Assembly: GCF_041378895.1 (NCBI RefSeq)
Contig: NZ_CP144212.1
Span: 3,457,501 to 3,521,500, forward strand
Direction: 5' to 3'
Length of the DNA: 64,000 nucleotides
From: Dechloromonas sp. ZY10
GTDB lineage: Bacteria > Pseudomonadota > Gammaproteobacteria > Burkholderiales > Rhodocyclaceae
Position numbers and translations under genes: made by a program
The notes under the pieces: model-generated
Databases searched by the model: none
What the model was told of the DNA's origin: nothing
Seen by the model: the letters and a program-made list of their open reading frames with translations, nothing else
Shown: positions 9,694 through 20,516 of the stretch, piece after piece
Numbering within the stretch: the first letter of the stretch is position 1
Layout of the letters: each line of letters starts with the position of its first letter

Positions 9694-11172
9694 TCACTTC
9701 CGCCAGAAGGCGGGGGTGAGCACGACGAGCAGGGTGAAGATTTCCAGGCGCCCGAGCAGCATCGCAAAAATGCAGACCCAGGTCTGGAAATCCTCAAGGA
9801 CTTCGTAAGTGGTCGACGGACCGACCACCCCCAGGCCGGGGCCGGTGTTGTTGACGCTGGCAACCACGGCGGTGAAGGCGGAAACGATGTCGAGACCGGT
9901 GAAGGCCAGGATCAGCGTCAGCGAGACGATGCTGACCATGTACATGAAACCAAAGGCGAGCACCGCGAAGAGGATGGGCTGCGGCGCCACCTGACCGCCG
10001 ATGCGCACGTTGTACACCGCGTTCGGATGCATCGCCCGCAGCAGTTCGCGATAGACCTGCTTGTAAAGCAGCAGCGCCCGCATCATCTTGATCCCGCCGC
10101 CGGTCGAGCCGGCGCTGGTGACGAAACTCGACAGGAAGAGCATCCACAGCGGCGCAAAAATCGGCCACAGCGCGTAATCCTGGCTGGCAAAACCGGTGGT
10201 GGTGGCAATCGAGACCAGATTGAAGGCCACGTGCCGCAGCGCGGTCTCGAACTCGGCGTAGGTACCATCTTTCCAGATGTAGATCGCCACCACCAGGATG
10301 CTGAGCAAGGTCACGCCGAGAAACCAGACCGCCTCGGGGTCGTCCCGGTAAGGCCGCAAGGAGCGACCGCTGACGGCCAGGAACAGTGTCCCGAAGTTCA
10401 TCCCGGCGATCAGCATGAAGACGATAGCGACCCCTTCGATGGCCGGCGAATCGAAATGCCCGAAACTGGCGTCGTGGGTCGAAAAGCCGCCCAGCCCCAT
10501 GGTCGAGAAGGTATGGCAGACCGCATCGAACCAGTCCATGCCGGCCCAGCGATAGCTGAAGGCGCAGGCCACGGTCACCCCGAGATAGACCAGCCACAGT
10601 CCCTTGGCGGTTTCGGCAATGCGCGGCGTCATCTTGCTGTCCTTCATCGGCCCCGGGGTTTCCGCCTTGAACATCTGCCGGCCGCCGATCCCGAGCAGCG
10701 GCAGGATCGCGATTGCGAGCACGATCAAACCCATGCCGCCGACCCAGACCAGCTGATGCCGCCACAGGTTGATCGACATCGGCAGCTGGTCGATGTTGCT
10801 GAGAATGGTTGAACCGGTCGTGGTCAGCCCGGAGACGGTTTCAAAATAGGCATCGGTATGGCTGATCCCGAGTTGCAGCATCAGCGGAATCGCGGCGAAG
10901 GCCGGCAGCACGGTCCACACCAGCACCACCATCAGGAAACCGTCGCGGATGTTCAGTTCGCGCTTGCAGCGGCGGTAGCGGTACCACAGCCAGGCGCCGC
11001 AGAGCATGGTCAGGGCAAAGGCTTCATCGTAGGCGGTCTGGGCGCCGTCATTGACAACGTAAGAGAGGATCAGCGGCGCCAGCATGGTCAGCCCGAAGAG
11101 CATCACGATCATGCCCAGAGCCCGGAAAACCGGCGCGAAGCGGTTGGCGGCAGGCATCGACACGAAATTCAC
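9694..11172 (-). CDS. trkH: Trk potassium uptake channel subunit TrkH
   Basis: The 492-residue membrane subunit of the Trk K+ system. The four selectivity-filter regions of the M1-P-M2 repeats are visible: [35 protein letters not shown] and [12 protein letters not shown]. The GTG start at 11172 has an AGGAG box, and the recurrent CACGGTCGAC motif lies across this start; ATG 11157 is an alternative. The gene follows trkA by ten bases, so the channel and its regulatory subunit are made together. Confidence 0.95.
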   Translation of the reverse strand: MNFVSMPAANRFAPVFRALGMIVMLFGLTMLAPLILSYVVNDGAQTAYDEAFALTMLCGAWLWYRYRRCKRELNIRDGFLMVVLVWTVLPAFAAIPLMLQLGISHTDAYFETVSGLTTTGSTILSNIDQLPMSINLWRHQLVWVGGMGLIVLAIAILPLLGIGGRQMFKAETPGPMKDSKMTPRIAETAKGLWLVYLGVTVACAFSYRWAGMDWFDAVCHTFSTMGLGGFSTHDASFGHFDSPAIEGVAIVFMLIAGMNFGTLFLAVSGRSLRPYRDDPEAVWFLGVTLLSILVVAIYIWKDGTYAEFETALRHVAFNLVSIATTTGFASQDYALWPIFAPLWMLFLSSFVTSAGSTGGGIKMMRALLLYKQVYRELLRAMHPNAVYNVRIGGQVAPQPILFAVLAFGFMYMVSIVSLTLILAFTGLDIVSAFTAVVASVNNTGPGLGVVGPSTTYEVLEDFQTWVCIFAMLLGRLEIFTLLVVLTPAFWRK

Positions 11173-11181
11173 GGTCGACTC

Positions 11182-12615
11182 CTAAAAAAAGTGAAAACCG
11201 ACCGCGAACAGCTTCTCGACCTTCTTGACCAGTTTCTTGCTGGTACAGAAGACGATCACATGGTCGCCGGCCTCGATCACCGTGTCGTGATGCGCGATCA
11301 CCACCTCGCCATGCCGGGTGATCGCGGTCCAGTCGTCGGTCTGGCCAACGATCACCGCCTTGTCGAAATTGCGCACCAGCGCCGCTACGGTCGCCCCGGC
11401 CGGCCATTCGATCTGGTCGATCCGCTTGCCGACAATCTTGGAATTGGCCGGATCGCCGTGGGCGACGATTTCCAGCGCTTCGGCCGCGCCCCGGCGCAGC
11501 GAATGCACCTCGGCGACATCGCCATGGCGGACGTGCGCGAGCAAGGTACCGATCGAGACCTGGGCCGGCGAAATCCCGATGTCGATCGGTCCGCCCTCGA
11601 TCATTTCGGCGTAGGCGCGGCGATTGACCAGCGCCACCACCCGTTTGCAACCGAGCCGCTTGGCCAGGCTGCCGGCCATGATGTTGTCTTCATCGTCGTT
11701 GGTAACAGCAAGAAAGAGATCCATCTCGCGGATGTTTTCCTGCTCCAGCAACTCCTCGTCGGTCGCATCGCCGAGCAGGACCAGCGTGTCGTCGAGTTCG
11801 TTGGCGAGGAATTCGGCACGTTCGCGGCGACCTTCGATGACCTTGACCTCGTAGCGTTTCTCCAGCGCGCGGGCGAGGCGGATGCCGATATTGCCGCCAC
11901 CGGCAATCATGATCCGCTGCACCGGATTCATCATCCGCCGCAATTGCCGCAAGACCGGGCGGATGGTTTCAGCGGCGGCCAGCAGGAAGACCTCGTCGCC
12001 GTCTTCGATCACCGTATCGCCGTTCGGCGCCAGCGGCTGGTCACGGCGGAAGATCGCAGCAATCCGCGCCTCCATGCCCCAGGGCAAATGCTCGCGCATT
12101 TCACGAATCGGCCGCCCCACCAGCAAGCCACCTTCGTAGGCGCGTACCGCCACCAGACTGACCCGGCCCTTGGCAAACTGCAGCACTTGCAGGGCTTCGG
12201 GAAACTCGATCAGGCGGCCGATATAGTCGGTGATCACCTGCTCAGGGCAGAGTGCAAAGTCGACCGCAAAATTGTCGGTCGAGAGCAGGCTTTCGTCGGA
12301 CAGGAAATCGTGCGAGCGCAGCCGGGCAATCCGCGTCGGAATATTGAATACGCTGTGCGCGATCTTGCAGGCGACCAGATTCGACTGATCGCTCTGGGTC
12401 ACCGCAATCACCATGTCGGCATCGTCGGCACCGGCATTGCGCAGTACCGATGGCGTCGCGGCATTGCCGACCACGGTGCGCAGATCGAGCCGATCCTGCA
12501 ACTGTGCCAGCCGTGCGGCGTCCTGATCGACGATGGTGATGTCGTTTTCTTCCGAGACCAGGCCCTCGGCCACGCTGGCGCCGACCTGACCGGCGCCGAG
12601 AATGATGACTTTCAT
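11182..12615 (-). CDS. trkA: Trk system potassium regulatory subunit TrkA
   Basis: A 477-residue cytoplasmic protein with two RCK modules. The first Rossmann fold begins MKVIILGAGQVGASVAE, the second IAGGGNIGIRLARALEKR near residue 240, each followed by an RCK-C domain. It binds NAD(H) and ATP/ADP and gates TrkH. It lies between the two-component regulator and trkH on the same strand, an order conserved in many betaproteobacteria. Confidence 0.95.
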   Translation of the reverse strand: MKVIILGAGQVGASVAEGLVSEENDITIVDQDAARLAQLQDRLDLRTVVGNAATPSVLRNAGADDADMVIAVTQSDQSNLVACKIAHSVFNIPTRIARLRSHDFLSDESLLSTDNFAVDFALCPEQVITDYIGRLIEFPEALQVLQFAKGRVSLVAVRAYEGGLLVGRPIREMREHLPWGMEARIAAIFRRDQPLAPNGDTVIEDGDEVFLLAAAETIRPVLRQLRRMMNPVQRIMIAGGGNIGIRLARALEKRYEVKVIEGRRERAEFLANELDDTLVLLGDATDEELLEQENIREMDLFLAVTNDDEDNIMAGSLAKRLGCKRVVALVNRRAYAEMIEGGPIDIGISPAQVSIGTLLAHVRHGDVAEVHSLRRGAAEALEIVAHGDPANSKIVGKRIDQIEWPAGATVAALVRNFDKAVIVGQTDDWTAITRHGEVVIAHHDTVIEAGDHVIVFCTSKKLVKKVEKLFAVGFHFF

Positions 12616-12673
12616 CTCCCCTCCCCCTTGCTGCCTTTAACCCCCGGTCGCCCCCGCGACCGGGTCCAGCGGC

Positions 12674-13939
12674 TTATTCCTCGCCGCGCTTGCCGAGTGC
12701 CACGCCCAGTTGCTTGAGCTTGCGGTACAAATGCGTGCGCTCCAGACCGGAACGCTCGGCCAGACGGGTCATGTTACCCCCCTCGCGACGCAGGTGATGC
12801 TCGAAATAGAGTTTTTCGAAGGCGTCCCGGGCTTCGCGCAAGGGCTGATCGAACAACGGCTGCAACAGCACCTCGCCCGCATCGCCGTCATCCTGCGCCG
12901 GCATCACCCGGGCCACGTCGTCGGCACCGATTTCCTCGTCGAGGGAAGTCAGTGCAAGATTGCGCACCAAAGCGTACAACTCGCTCCAGCCGGCCTCCGG
13001 CAGCTTGTGCCAGGGCAAGGTGCGCAAGGCATTCAAGGCGCCGGTCGAGAAGCGGCGCGGGGATACTTCGCCACGCTCGACAAAGTTGCTGAGCAACAGG
13101 CTGGCAATCTCGGGCAGGTCGTCGACATGCCCGGCCAGCGCCGGCAGCGCCACCCAGACCTCGCCCAGGCGGGCCAGCAACTTGCCGTCCCAGCCGGCTT
13201 CGCCGAGAGCGCTGAGAGGCACCGTGGTTGCGGCGACCAGTAGCAGATTCTGCCGCTCCAGCCGGTCGAGCGCAAAGGCCAGATTCATCTGCTGCATTTT
13301 GCCCAGCACCGCCAGGTCGGGGACAAAAATCACCCCGCCGGCGAGCTTTTCCAGGGTTTCCTGGGTCAAGGCACTGCTCAGCGTGGTCAGGTCCAGCCAA
13401 GGCGCGCGCGGTGCCTGCAAGGTCCGCGCACAGATTTCGGCCATCCCGCCGACCGCCCCCTTGAGCAGCAGGGAGGGCGTCCGCGCCGCCGCCTGCTCAA
13501 GCCGGCGGCGGAACTCCTTGACGAAAGCCGCGCGCGAAAAGGCCTCCAGGGTCAGCGGCGGGCGCTGCACCGGCTTGTCGTGTTTCAAGGCTTTTTGCAC
13601 GGTCGACAGCAGTTTTTGCAGCGCAATCGGCTTTTCCAGGAAGTCGCAGGCGCCAAAGCGGGTCGCCTCGACTGCGGTGTCGATGGTGCCATGCCCCGAC
13701 ATCATCACTACCGGCATGGTCAGGTGCCCGGCTACGTGCCATTCCTTGAGCAGCGAAATCCCGTCCATATCCGGCATCCAGATATCGAGCAACACCAGAT
13801 CCGGACGCAACTCGTTACGCAGACGGCGAGCCGCACCGGCATTTTCCGCAAGACGCACGTCGTAGCCCTCGTCAATCAGGATCTCCGACAACAGTTCGCG
13901 AATTCCGACTTCGTCATCAACGACCAGTATGATGGCCAT
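12674..13939 (-). CDS. NtrX-like response regulator with degenerate AAA+ domain
   Basis: A 421-residue NtrC-family protein. Residues 1-120 are a receiver domain with DD near residue 8, the phosphoacceptor in LVLLDIWMPDMDG (Asp 52) and FLEKP. Residues about 385-412 are a Fis-type helix-turn-helix (NMTRLAERSGLERTHLYRKLKQ). The middle has the outline of a sigma-54 AAA+ domain but has lost the key residues: LLKGAVGGMAE replaces Walker A, GGVIFVPDLAVL replaces Walker B, and no GAFTGA loop is present. It should bind DNA but probably cannot remodel sigma-54 polymerase. ATG 13939 overlaps the kinase gene by 23 bases. Confidence 0.85.
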   Translation of the reverse strand: MAIILVVDDEVGIRELLSEILIDEGYDVRLAENAGAARRLRNELRPDLVLLDIWMPDMDGISLLKEWHVAGHLTMPVVMMSGHGTIDTAVEATRFGACDFLEKPIALQKLLSTVQKALKHDKPVQRPPLTLEAFSRAAFVKEFRRRLEQAAARTPSLLLKGAVGGMAEICARTLQAPRAPWLDLTTLSSALTQETLEKLAGGVIFVPDLAVLGKMQQMNLAFALDRLERQNLLLVAATTVPLSALGEAGWDGKLLARLGEVWVALPALAGHVDDLPEIASLLLSNFVERGEVSPRRFSTGALNALRTLPWHKLPEAGWSELYALVRNLALTSLDEEIGADDVARVMPAQDDGDAGEVLLQPLFDQPLREARDAFEKLYFEHHLRREGGNMTRLAERSGLERTHLYRKLKQLGVALGKRGEE

Positions 13940-16073
13940 GCTTGCCTTCCTCCTCCTTGAGCAGCGGCAGACGGATGTCGATCCGACCGCCGCCGTTGGG
14001 CGCATTTCCGATTTCGATTGTGCCCAGGTGTTCTTCGACGATTTTCTTGACGATGGGCAGGCCCAGCCCGGTCCCTCTCGCCTTGGTCGTCACATACGGT
14101 TCAAAAATGCGCGGCAGCAACTCGACCGGAAAACCCGGCCCGTTGTCCGCAATCAGCAGCCGGGCATGCCGCCCGCTGCGTTCGGTGATGATTTCTATGC
14201 ACGGCTCGGCACGCCCCTCCAGGGCATCCTCGGCATTGCGCAGCAGGTTGTGGATGACCTGGCGCATCTGGGTCGGGTCGCCGAGCAGCAAGGGCAGATC
14301 GGCCGCCAGTTGCGGCACGATCCGTGCCGACGAGCTTTCATAGAGCCCCAGCACCTCGCCGATCAGCGCATTGAGATCGAGCGGCGCCAGTTCCGGTGCC
14401 GGCAGGCGGGCATAGTCGCGGAAATCGTCGACCATCCGCTTCATTGCCTGCACCTGATTGATGATCGTCTGGGTGCCGCGCGCCAGCATTTCGGCATCGC
14501 CGTTGGCCAGCTTGTCGGCCAGTTTGAACTGCAGACGCTCGGCCGACAACTGGATCGGGGTCAGCGGGTTCTTGATCTCGTGCGCCAGGCGCCGCGCCAC
14601 CTCGCCCCAGGCCGCGCTGCGCTGGGCCGCGATCAGCCGGGTCACGTCGTCGAAGACGACAATGTCGCCGCCGCTCGCTTCCGGCAGACGCGAACCGCGC
14701 AACAAGAGTACCTGCGGCATCCCGTTCGGGCGCTCCAGTTCAAGCTGGTCCTGCCACTCCGGCTCCTGCGCAGTGGCAAAATGCTGCCGGATGAATTCGC
14801 CGAGGGCATGCTGATGCGGCCATTCGTCGACCGCAACATTGATCAGCGCCGAAAAATCGTCATTAAGAATGGTCAGCGCCCCCTCGTTGACCGTGCGCAG
14901 TACGAAGCGGCGGTCAAAAACCAGCACGCCGGTCGACAGATTGGCGAGGATAGACTCCAGATAGCCGCGCGCAGCCTCCAGATCGGCACGGTTGCGCTCA
15001 GTTTCGCGGCGGGCATCGTCGAGCTGCCGGGTCATCCGGTTGAAGGACTGGGTCAGCACCCCGAGTTCATCGCCGCTGTAGATTGCCTGGCGCGGCGAGA
15101 AATCGCCCTGGGCCACCGCCTGCGTCCCTTCGGCCAGGATGTACAGCGGTGCCGACAGCGAACGGGCCATCAGGTAGGCCAACGCAAAGGCCCCGAACAG
15201 TGCGACCAGTACGGTCAGAGTCAGGGTCAACGCGTAAATCCTGGTCAGCCCTTCGCGCGCCAGCTGCAATTCCTGGTAGTCGCGGTACACCGTCTCGACC
15301 GCTTCGGCATCACTGGCCAGCGATGCCGGAACCGGCTGGATCAGTTGCAGGATGCGCGGCTCCTCAAACACATCGCGTGCCGAGACCGGGACCAGCACCC
15401 GCAGGTGCAGCTTCTCTCCCTCACCCTCAATGCTTGCCTGCACCCGCGTCCGCGCCTGTTTCAACTGGGTCTGCGAGGGCAATTCCGGCAACAGGCTGCC
15501 AAGGTCGGCGCTGGCACTGGTCAGCAGTTGCCCGCCCACCGAGAACAACGCCGCCGACTGCACCCCACGCTCCTCGCGCAGACGCAGCAAGGCCGAGCGA
15601 CGCGGCGCCTCGCGCAGGTCGGAGAGTTCGACGGCCATCGTCCGCCCTTTTTCGCTGAGGTCGGCCAGCATCGATTCGAGCGCCGAGCGGCCAAGGTGCA
15701 AGCCCGATTCGAGCGCTTTCTCGACCCGCACGTCAAACCAGCTTTCAATCGAGCGGGTAACGAACTGGACCGAAACGCCATACACCAGCGCCCCCGGCAA
15801 CACCGCGATCACTCCGAACATCAGCATCAGCCGCAGCTTCAGCCGGGCCCCGAAAACCTGGGCCTGGTAGTCGCGCCACAGGGAACGCAACTGCCAGCCA
15901 ACCAGTGCCAGCATGCCAAGGGCAAGGATGACGTTGAGCCCGATCAGCAGCGGATAATTACGCGAGAAAATCACCGTGTCGGCACCGGTCGACACCAGCA
16001 TCAGGAACCACAGGATCCCGGCAATCGCAGCCACCAGTGCGCTGCCGGCGGCAAAAATCCGGCGCAGCGTCAT
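13917..16073 (-). CDS. NtrY-like membrane sensor histidine kinase
   Basis: The 718-residue partner of the response regulator at 12674. It starts with two membrane segments, has a third before a large periplasmic region, and a fourth near residue 290 leading into a HAMP domain. A PAS domain follows (VFDRRFVLRTVNEGALTIL), then the dimerization helix RLAHEIKNPLTPIQLSAERLQ-like segment with His 498, and the ATPase boxes LLRNAEDALEG, IADNGPGF and GTGLGLPIVKKI. Start ATG 16073 overlaps the stop of the DUF4390 gene as ATGA. NtrY-type kinases respond to nitrogen or redox state; the signal here is not known. Confidence 0.9.
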   Translation of the reverse strand: MTLRRIFAAGSALVAAIAGILWFLMLVSTGADTVIFSRNYPLLIGLNVILALGMLALVGWQLRSLWRDYQAQVFGARLKLRLMLMFGVIAVLPGALVYGVSVQFVTRSIESWFDVRVEKALESGLHLGRSALESMLADLSEKGRTMAVELSDLREAPRRSALLRLREERGVQSAALFSVGGQLLTSASADLGSLLPELPSQTQLKQARTRVQASIEGEGEKLHLRVLVPVSARDVFEEPRILQLIQPVPASLASDAEAVETVYRDYQELQLAREGLTRIYALTLTLTVLVALFGAFALAYLMARSLSAPLYILAEGTQAVAQGDFSPRQAIYSGDELGVLTQSFNRMTRQLDDARRETERNRADLEAARGYLESILANLSTGVLVFDRRFVLRTVNEGALTILNDDFSALINVAVDEWPHQHALGEFIRQHFATAQEPEWQDQLELERPNGMPQVLLLRGSRLPEASGGDIVVFDDVTRLIAAQRSAAWGEVARRLAHEIKNPLTPIQLSAERLQFKLADKLANGDAEMLARGTQTIINQVQAMKRMVDDFRDYARLPAPELAPLDLNALIGEVLGLYESSSARIVPQLAADLPLLLGDPTQMRQVIHNLLRNAEDALEGRAEPCIEIITERSGRHARLLIADNGPGFPVELLPRIFEPYVTTKARGTGLGLPIVKKIVEEHLGTIEIGNAPNGGGRIDIRLPLLKEEEGKHGHHTGR

Positions 16074-16705
16074 CGGCCATCGCTCCAGGCCGCGGGCGCC
16101 GGCGGCAGGTTCAACTGCCACAAGCGCCAATCGGAGGCCAGGTTCCAGTCGCGATTACCCAGGGCGCTGATCTGAAAGGGACGCGGCAATTGGGTGATAT
16201 CCAGCCGCAAGCGCAGCGCGGCCAGATAGGTTTCTCCCGGCCGCAGGCTGCCACCGGCGACCAGCGATTTATCCACAACCTGCCAGTTGCGCAGCCGGGA
16301 AAGCATCTGCAGGCCTTCGCTCAAGGTGGCAAACGACTGGTGCAGCCCCCCGCCGTTGGCCAGGCGATACTGCCGGGTCAGGATGTTGTACGACAGACGC
16401 CAGGTCTGGCTGCGGCTCACCAGCTTTTCATCGAGCCAGTACCAGCGTGGCCGGGTCAGTTCGAAATCGGCAACGAAATGCAGCGAAACCCCCTTGGTCA
16501 CTGCTTCCTCGAGACGCGGCCCGAGCTCGAAGGCAAAATCGGCCGACAGCACGTAACCGTCTTCCGCCGCACTCAATTGCGGATTGGCGATTTCGATTTC
16601 TGCTGCCCTGCCTGCCAGCGGCCAGCACAGCAGCAGGCAGCAGCAGAGTCGCCAGACGACCTGCAGGTCAGCGAGCTTTTTCAAGCAGACAGTAGAAGAA
16701 ACCAT
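16070..16705 (-). CDS. DUF4390 family exported protein
   Basis: After a hydrophobic, cysteine-rich leader (WRLCCCLLLCWPLAGRAAE) comes a roughly 180-residue domain with ADFAFELGPRLEEAVTKGV and LRLRLDITQLPRPFQ, typical of DUF4390, a periplasmic family usually encoded between rsmB and an NtrY-like kinase, as here. Function is unknown; context suggests a link to the kinase. The 5' end overlaps rsmB by 38 bases if ATG 16705 is used; TTG 16684 would shorten the overlap. The stop overlaps the kinase start. Confidence 0.8.
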   Translation of the reverse strand: MVSSTVCLKKLADLQVVWRLCCCLLLCWPLAGRAAEIEIANPQLSAAEDGYVLSADFAFELGPRLEEAVTKGVSLHFVADFELTRPRWYWLDEKLVSRSQTWRLSYNILTRQYRLANGGGLHQSFATLSEGLQMLSRLRNWQVVDKSLVAGGSLRPGETYLAALRLRLDITQLPRPFQISALGNRDWNLASDWRLWQLNLPPAPAAWSDGR

Positions 16706-17996
16706 CACTGGCATCCGTTGGTAGCAACTGTTCCTGACGCAGGCAGCGGGCATCGCTGTGGCGCTGCCGGAAACTTTCCATCTGCTCGCCATTTTCGGCG
16801 GCAAACAGCGAGCAGGTGGCGTAGAGCATACGCCCTCCGGGGCGCAGCAGCGGCCACAAGGCATCGATGATGCGCGCCTGGGTCGCGGCAAAACTGGCCA
16901 CATCCTCCGGTCGGCGCAGCCACTTGGCGTCGGGATTGCGTCGTACGACACCGCTGGCGGTGCAGGGCACGTCGGCCAGGATCGCATCGAAGGGGCGACC
17001 ATCCCACCATTTTTCGGGCTGCGCGCAGTTGGCCACCCGGACCTCGGCCGTCAGCCCGAGGCGCCCCAGGTTTTCCTCGATCCGCCGGCAGCGGCTAGGC
17101 TTGAGATCCAGCGCCAGCAAGTCGAGCTCAAGCTGCTCAAGCAGATGCGCAGTTTTCCCCCCCGGCGCCGCACAGGCATCGAGCACGCGCATGCCGGCCT
17201 GCGGCGCCAGCCAGTTCGCGGCCTGCTGCGCGCCCGGGTCCTGGACCGACACCCCACCACTGGCGAAATGCGGCAGGCGCTCGACCGGCAGGGGCCGCGC
17301 CAGATGAATCGCCTCGTCCTCCCCCCAGGGCGCAGCCTCGATCCCGGCGCTGACCAGCTCGGCGAGGTACTGCTCGCGACTGAAACGCCGGCGATTGACG
17401 CGCAGACCCATCGGCGGCGGCGTATTGGCGGCAGCGACGATCGCCGGCCAGGCTGCGGGATAAGCCCGCTGCAGTTCGGCCAGCCACCAGTCCGGCAACT
17501 GGGCTGCCACCACCGGATCGGCGGCAGCGACGGCCGTCAGTTCCGCCTGCTGCCTGAGAAACTGGCGCAATACCGCATTCACCAGCCCCCGGCAACGGCC
17601 GGCGGCCAGTTCGCCGGCCGCGAGCACTGCCTGGTCGACCACGGTATGCACCGAATCCGGCCGGGTTTCCAGCCGATACAGGGCGACCAGCAACAGGGCA
17701 CGCACGGCCTCATCGGACAAGGGCCGGTCGAGCAGACGGGCAAGAAAGAAGTCGCCCCGGCCATAGCTGCGCAGGCTGCCATAAACCAGATCCTGGACTG
17801 CCGGCCGGGCCACCGCCGGGACTTCCGCCAGTTGCCCCTCGGCCAGGCTCTGGCCGGCCAGTACGCCGGCGCAGATGTGCGCGGCCTGCCGCAAGGCGAA
17901 GGCCAGCGAATCGAGCGGCAAGGACGGAGCGGCGGTGCGGCGCGACGAAGTCGCAAGCGGGGGCGAAGAAGAATCGGGACGATGGTTTTTGCGCAT
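16668..17996 (-). CDS. rsmB: 16S rRNA (cytosine-967-C5)-methyltransferase RsmB
   Basis: A 442-residue enzyme that puts a methyl group on C967 of 16S rRNA. The N-terminal NusB-like RNA-binding domain ends near residue 165 (PVVAAQLPDWWLAELQRAYP). The Rossmann domain shows DACAAPGGKTAHLLE (SAM site) and ADVPCTASGVVRRNPD with the catalytic cysteine; the second cysteine is in YATCSLFAAENGEQ. The first 25 residues are a Ser/Pro/Arg tail that may not be part of the fold. It heads the minus-strand block running to trkH. Confidence 0.95.
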   Translation of the reverse strand: MRKNHRPDSSSPPLATSSRRTAAPSLPLDSLAFALRQAAHICAGVLAGQSLAEGQLAEVPAVARPAVQDLVYGSLRSYGRGDFFLARLLDRPLSDEAVRALLLVALYRLETRPDSVHTVVDQAVLAAGELAAGRCRGLVNAVLRQFLRQQAELTAVAAADPVVAAQLPDWWLAELQRAYPAAWPAIVAAANTPPPMGLRVNRRRFSREQYLAELVSAGIEAAPWGEDEAIHLARPLPVERLPHFASGGVSVQDPGAQQAANWLAPQAGMRVLDACAAPGGKTAHLLEQLELDLLALDLKPSRCRRIEENLGRLGLTAEVRVANCAQPEKWWDGRPFDAILADVPCTASGVVRRNPDAKWLRRPEDVASFAATQARIIDALWPLLRPGGRMLYATCSLFAAENGEQMESFRQRHSDARCLRQEQLLPTDASDGFFYCLLEKAR

Positions 17997-18031
17997 AGCC
18001 CACCATTATCGCACGGTGCATAATCTGCGCC

Positions 18032-18931
18032 ATGTTCGCCCGCCTCCTTCGTTACGCACTGTATGCCACCCTTGGTTTGGCCTGGCCGGCCGCAGCCTGG
18101 AACGCCAACGGACACCGGCTGATTGCCGGCATGGCCTGGCACCAGCTGACCCCGCCGGCTCGCCAGCATTGCCTGCAACTATTGGAACAGCACCCGGATT
18201 ACCCGCGCTGGGCGGAAAAAACACGGTCAACCACGCCATCGGCGATTTTTGCCGAAGCGGCCACTTGGGCTGATGACATCCGCGACGACCCTCGCTATTA
18301 CGATGCCGACCGCGAACCACCCGTCCCGCCGCCAGCCGGGCTGAGTGACAACCGCCGGCACCGGCACTGGCACTACGCCGACCGCGACCGTCAGGCGCAG
18401 CGTGGCCAGGGCGAACTCGATCTGCGCAGCGAGCAGTTGCTGCGCACCTTGCGCGAGGATGCGCATGGCGCAACGGCGGTCTGGGCACTGCCCTGGCTGC
18501 TGCATCTGATTGGCGACCTGCACCAACCGCTCCACGTCGGCCACGCCGAAGACCAGGGTGGAAACCGCTTCGCAGTGGAAAACCTGCTCACCCCGAGGCA
18601 GCCGTTCACCAACCTGCATGCTTACTGGGATGGTCTGCCGGGCCGCCAGTCGCTGCGCGGCGAACGGCTGGAACGGCAGGTCCGGCACCTGTTGCAGCAC
18701 TACCCGGCGCCATCACGTGGCGACCCCCGGCGCTGGTACGCGGAAAGCCGCGCCGCCCTGGCCGGCGCCTACCCGCCGGAAGACGGCTCGCTCTTGCCGG
18801 TGATCGATGCCGAGTTCGACCGGCGCGCCCGGGATCTCGCCGCACGTCGCCTGGTCGCCGCCGGCTATCGCCTGGGCTGGGCACTGGAAGAAATTTGCGG
18901 AACCGCAGTTGCACGGCAAACCCCGCGTTAA
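18032..18931 (+). CDS. S1/P1 family nuclease, exported
   Basis: A 299-residue zinc nuclease. The signal peptide ends at AAAWNANGHR, so the mature protein would start with the Trp that ligates zinc. Further ligands are in ATWADDIRDDP, HWHYADRD, WLLHLIGDLHQPLHVG and NLHAYWDG. Such enzymes cut single-stranded nucleic acids and remove 3'-phosphates outside the cytoplasm, probably for phosphate or nucleoside scavenging. It starts 35 bases from the divergent rsmB start, so the two share one very short promoter region. Confidence 0.9.
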   Translation: MFARLLRYALYATLGLAWPAAAWNANGHRLIAGMAWHQLTPPARQHCLQLLEQHPDYPRWAEKTRSTTPSAIFAEAATWADDIRDDPRYYDADREPPVPPPAGLSDNRRHRHWHYADRDRQAQRGQGELDLRSEQLLRTLREDAHGATAVWALPWLLHLIGDLHQPLHVGHAEDQGGNRFAVENLLTPRQPFTNLHAYWDGLPGRQSLRGERLERQVRHLLQHYPAPSRGDPRRWYAESRAALAGAYPPEDGSLLPVIDAEFDRRARDLAARRLVAAGYRLGWALEEICGTAVARQTPR

Positions 18932-18968
18932 AATCGACAAATTAGCGATTAATGAAAAACCCGTCCCC

Positions 18969-20444
<1,476 letters not shown>

Positions 20445-20462
20445 ACCGGAAAATCCGGGTTT

Positions 20463-20498
20463 TGGGTAATTGCCACGGTCGACCGTGGCAATTACCCA
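20463..20498. terminator. Perfect 36-bp palindrome between convergent genes
   Basis: Two 18-base arms are exactly complementary with no spacer; the centre is CACGGTCGACCGTG (20475-20488). It sits between the stops of the diguanylate cyclase gene and fmt. A run of five T follows on the plus strand and A-rich sequence precedes it, so it probably acts as a bidirectional terminator, although the missing loop is unusual. Confidence 0.7.
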
Positions 20499-20516
20499 TT
20501 TTTCCGCAGCCGGCAG

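Noticed and set aside
7593-9719. 708-codon open frame on the plus strand
   Set aside because: It lies opposite priA and hemE, both certain, and its product is a low-complexity Arg/Gly/Gln sequence typical of an antisense frame in GC-rich DNA.
10858-12717. 619-codon open frame on the plus strand
   Set aside because: Antisense to trkA and the start of trkH; His/Arg/Asp-rich with no domain.
13929-16175. 748-codon open frame on the plus strand
   Set aside because: It is the antisense shadow of the NtrY-like kinase gene and has no recognisable domain.
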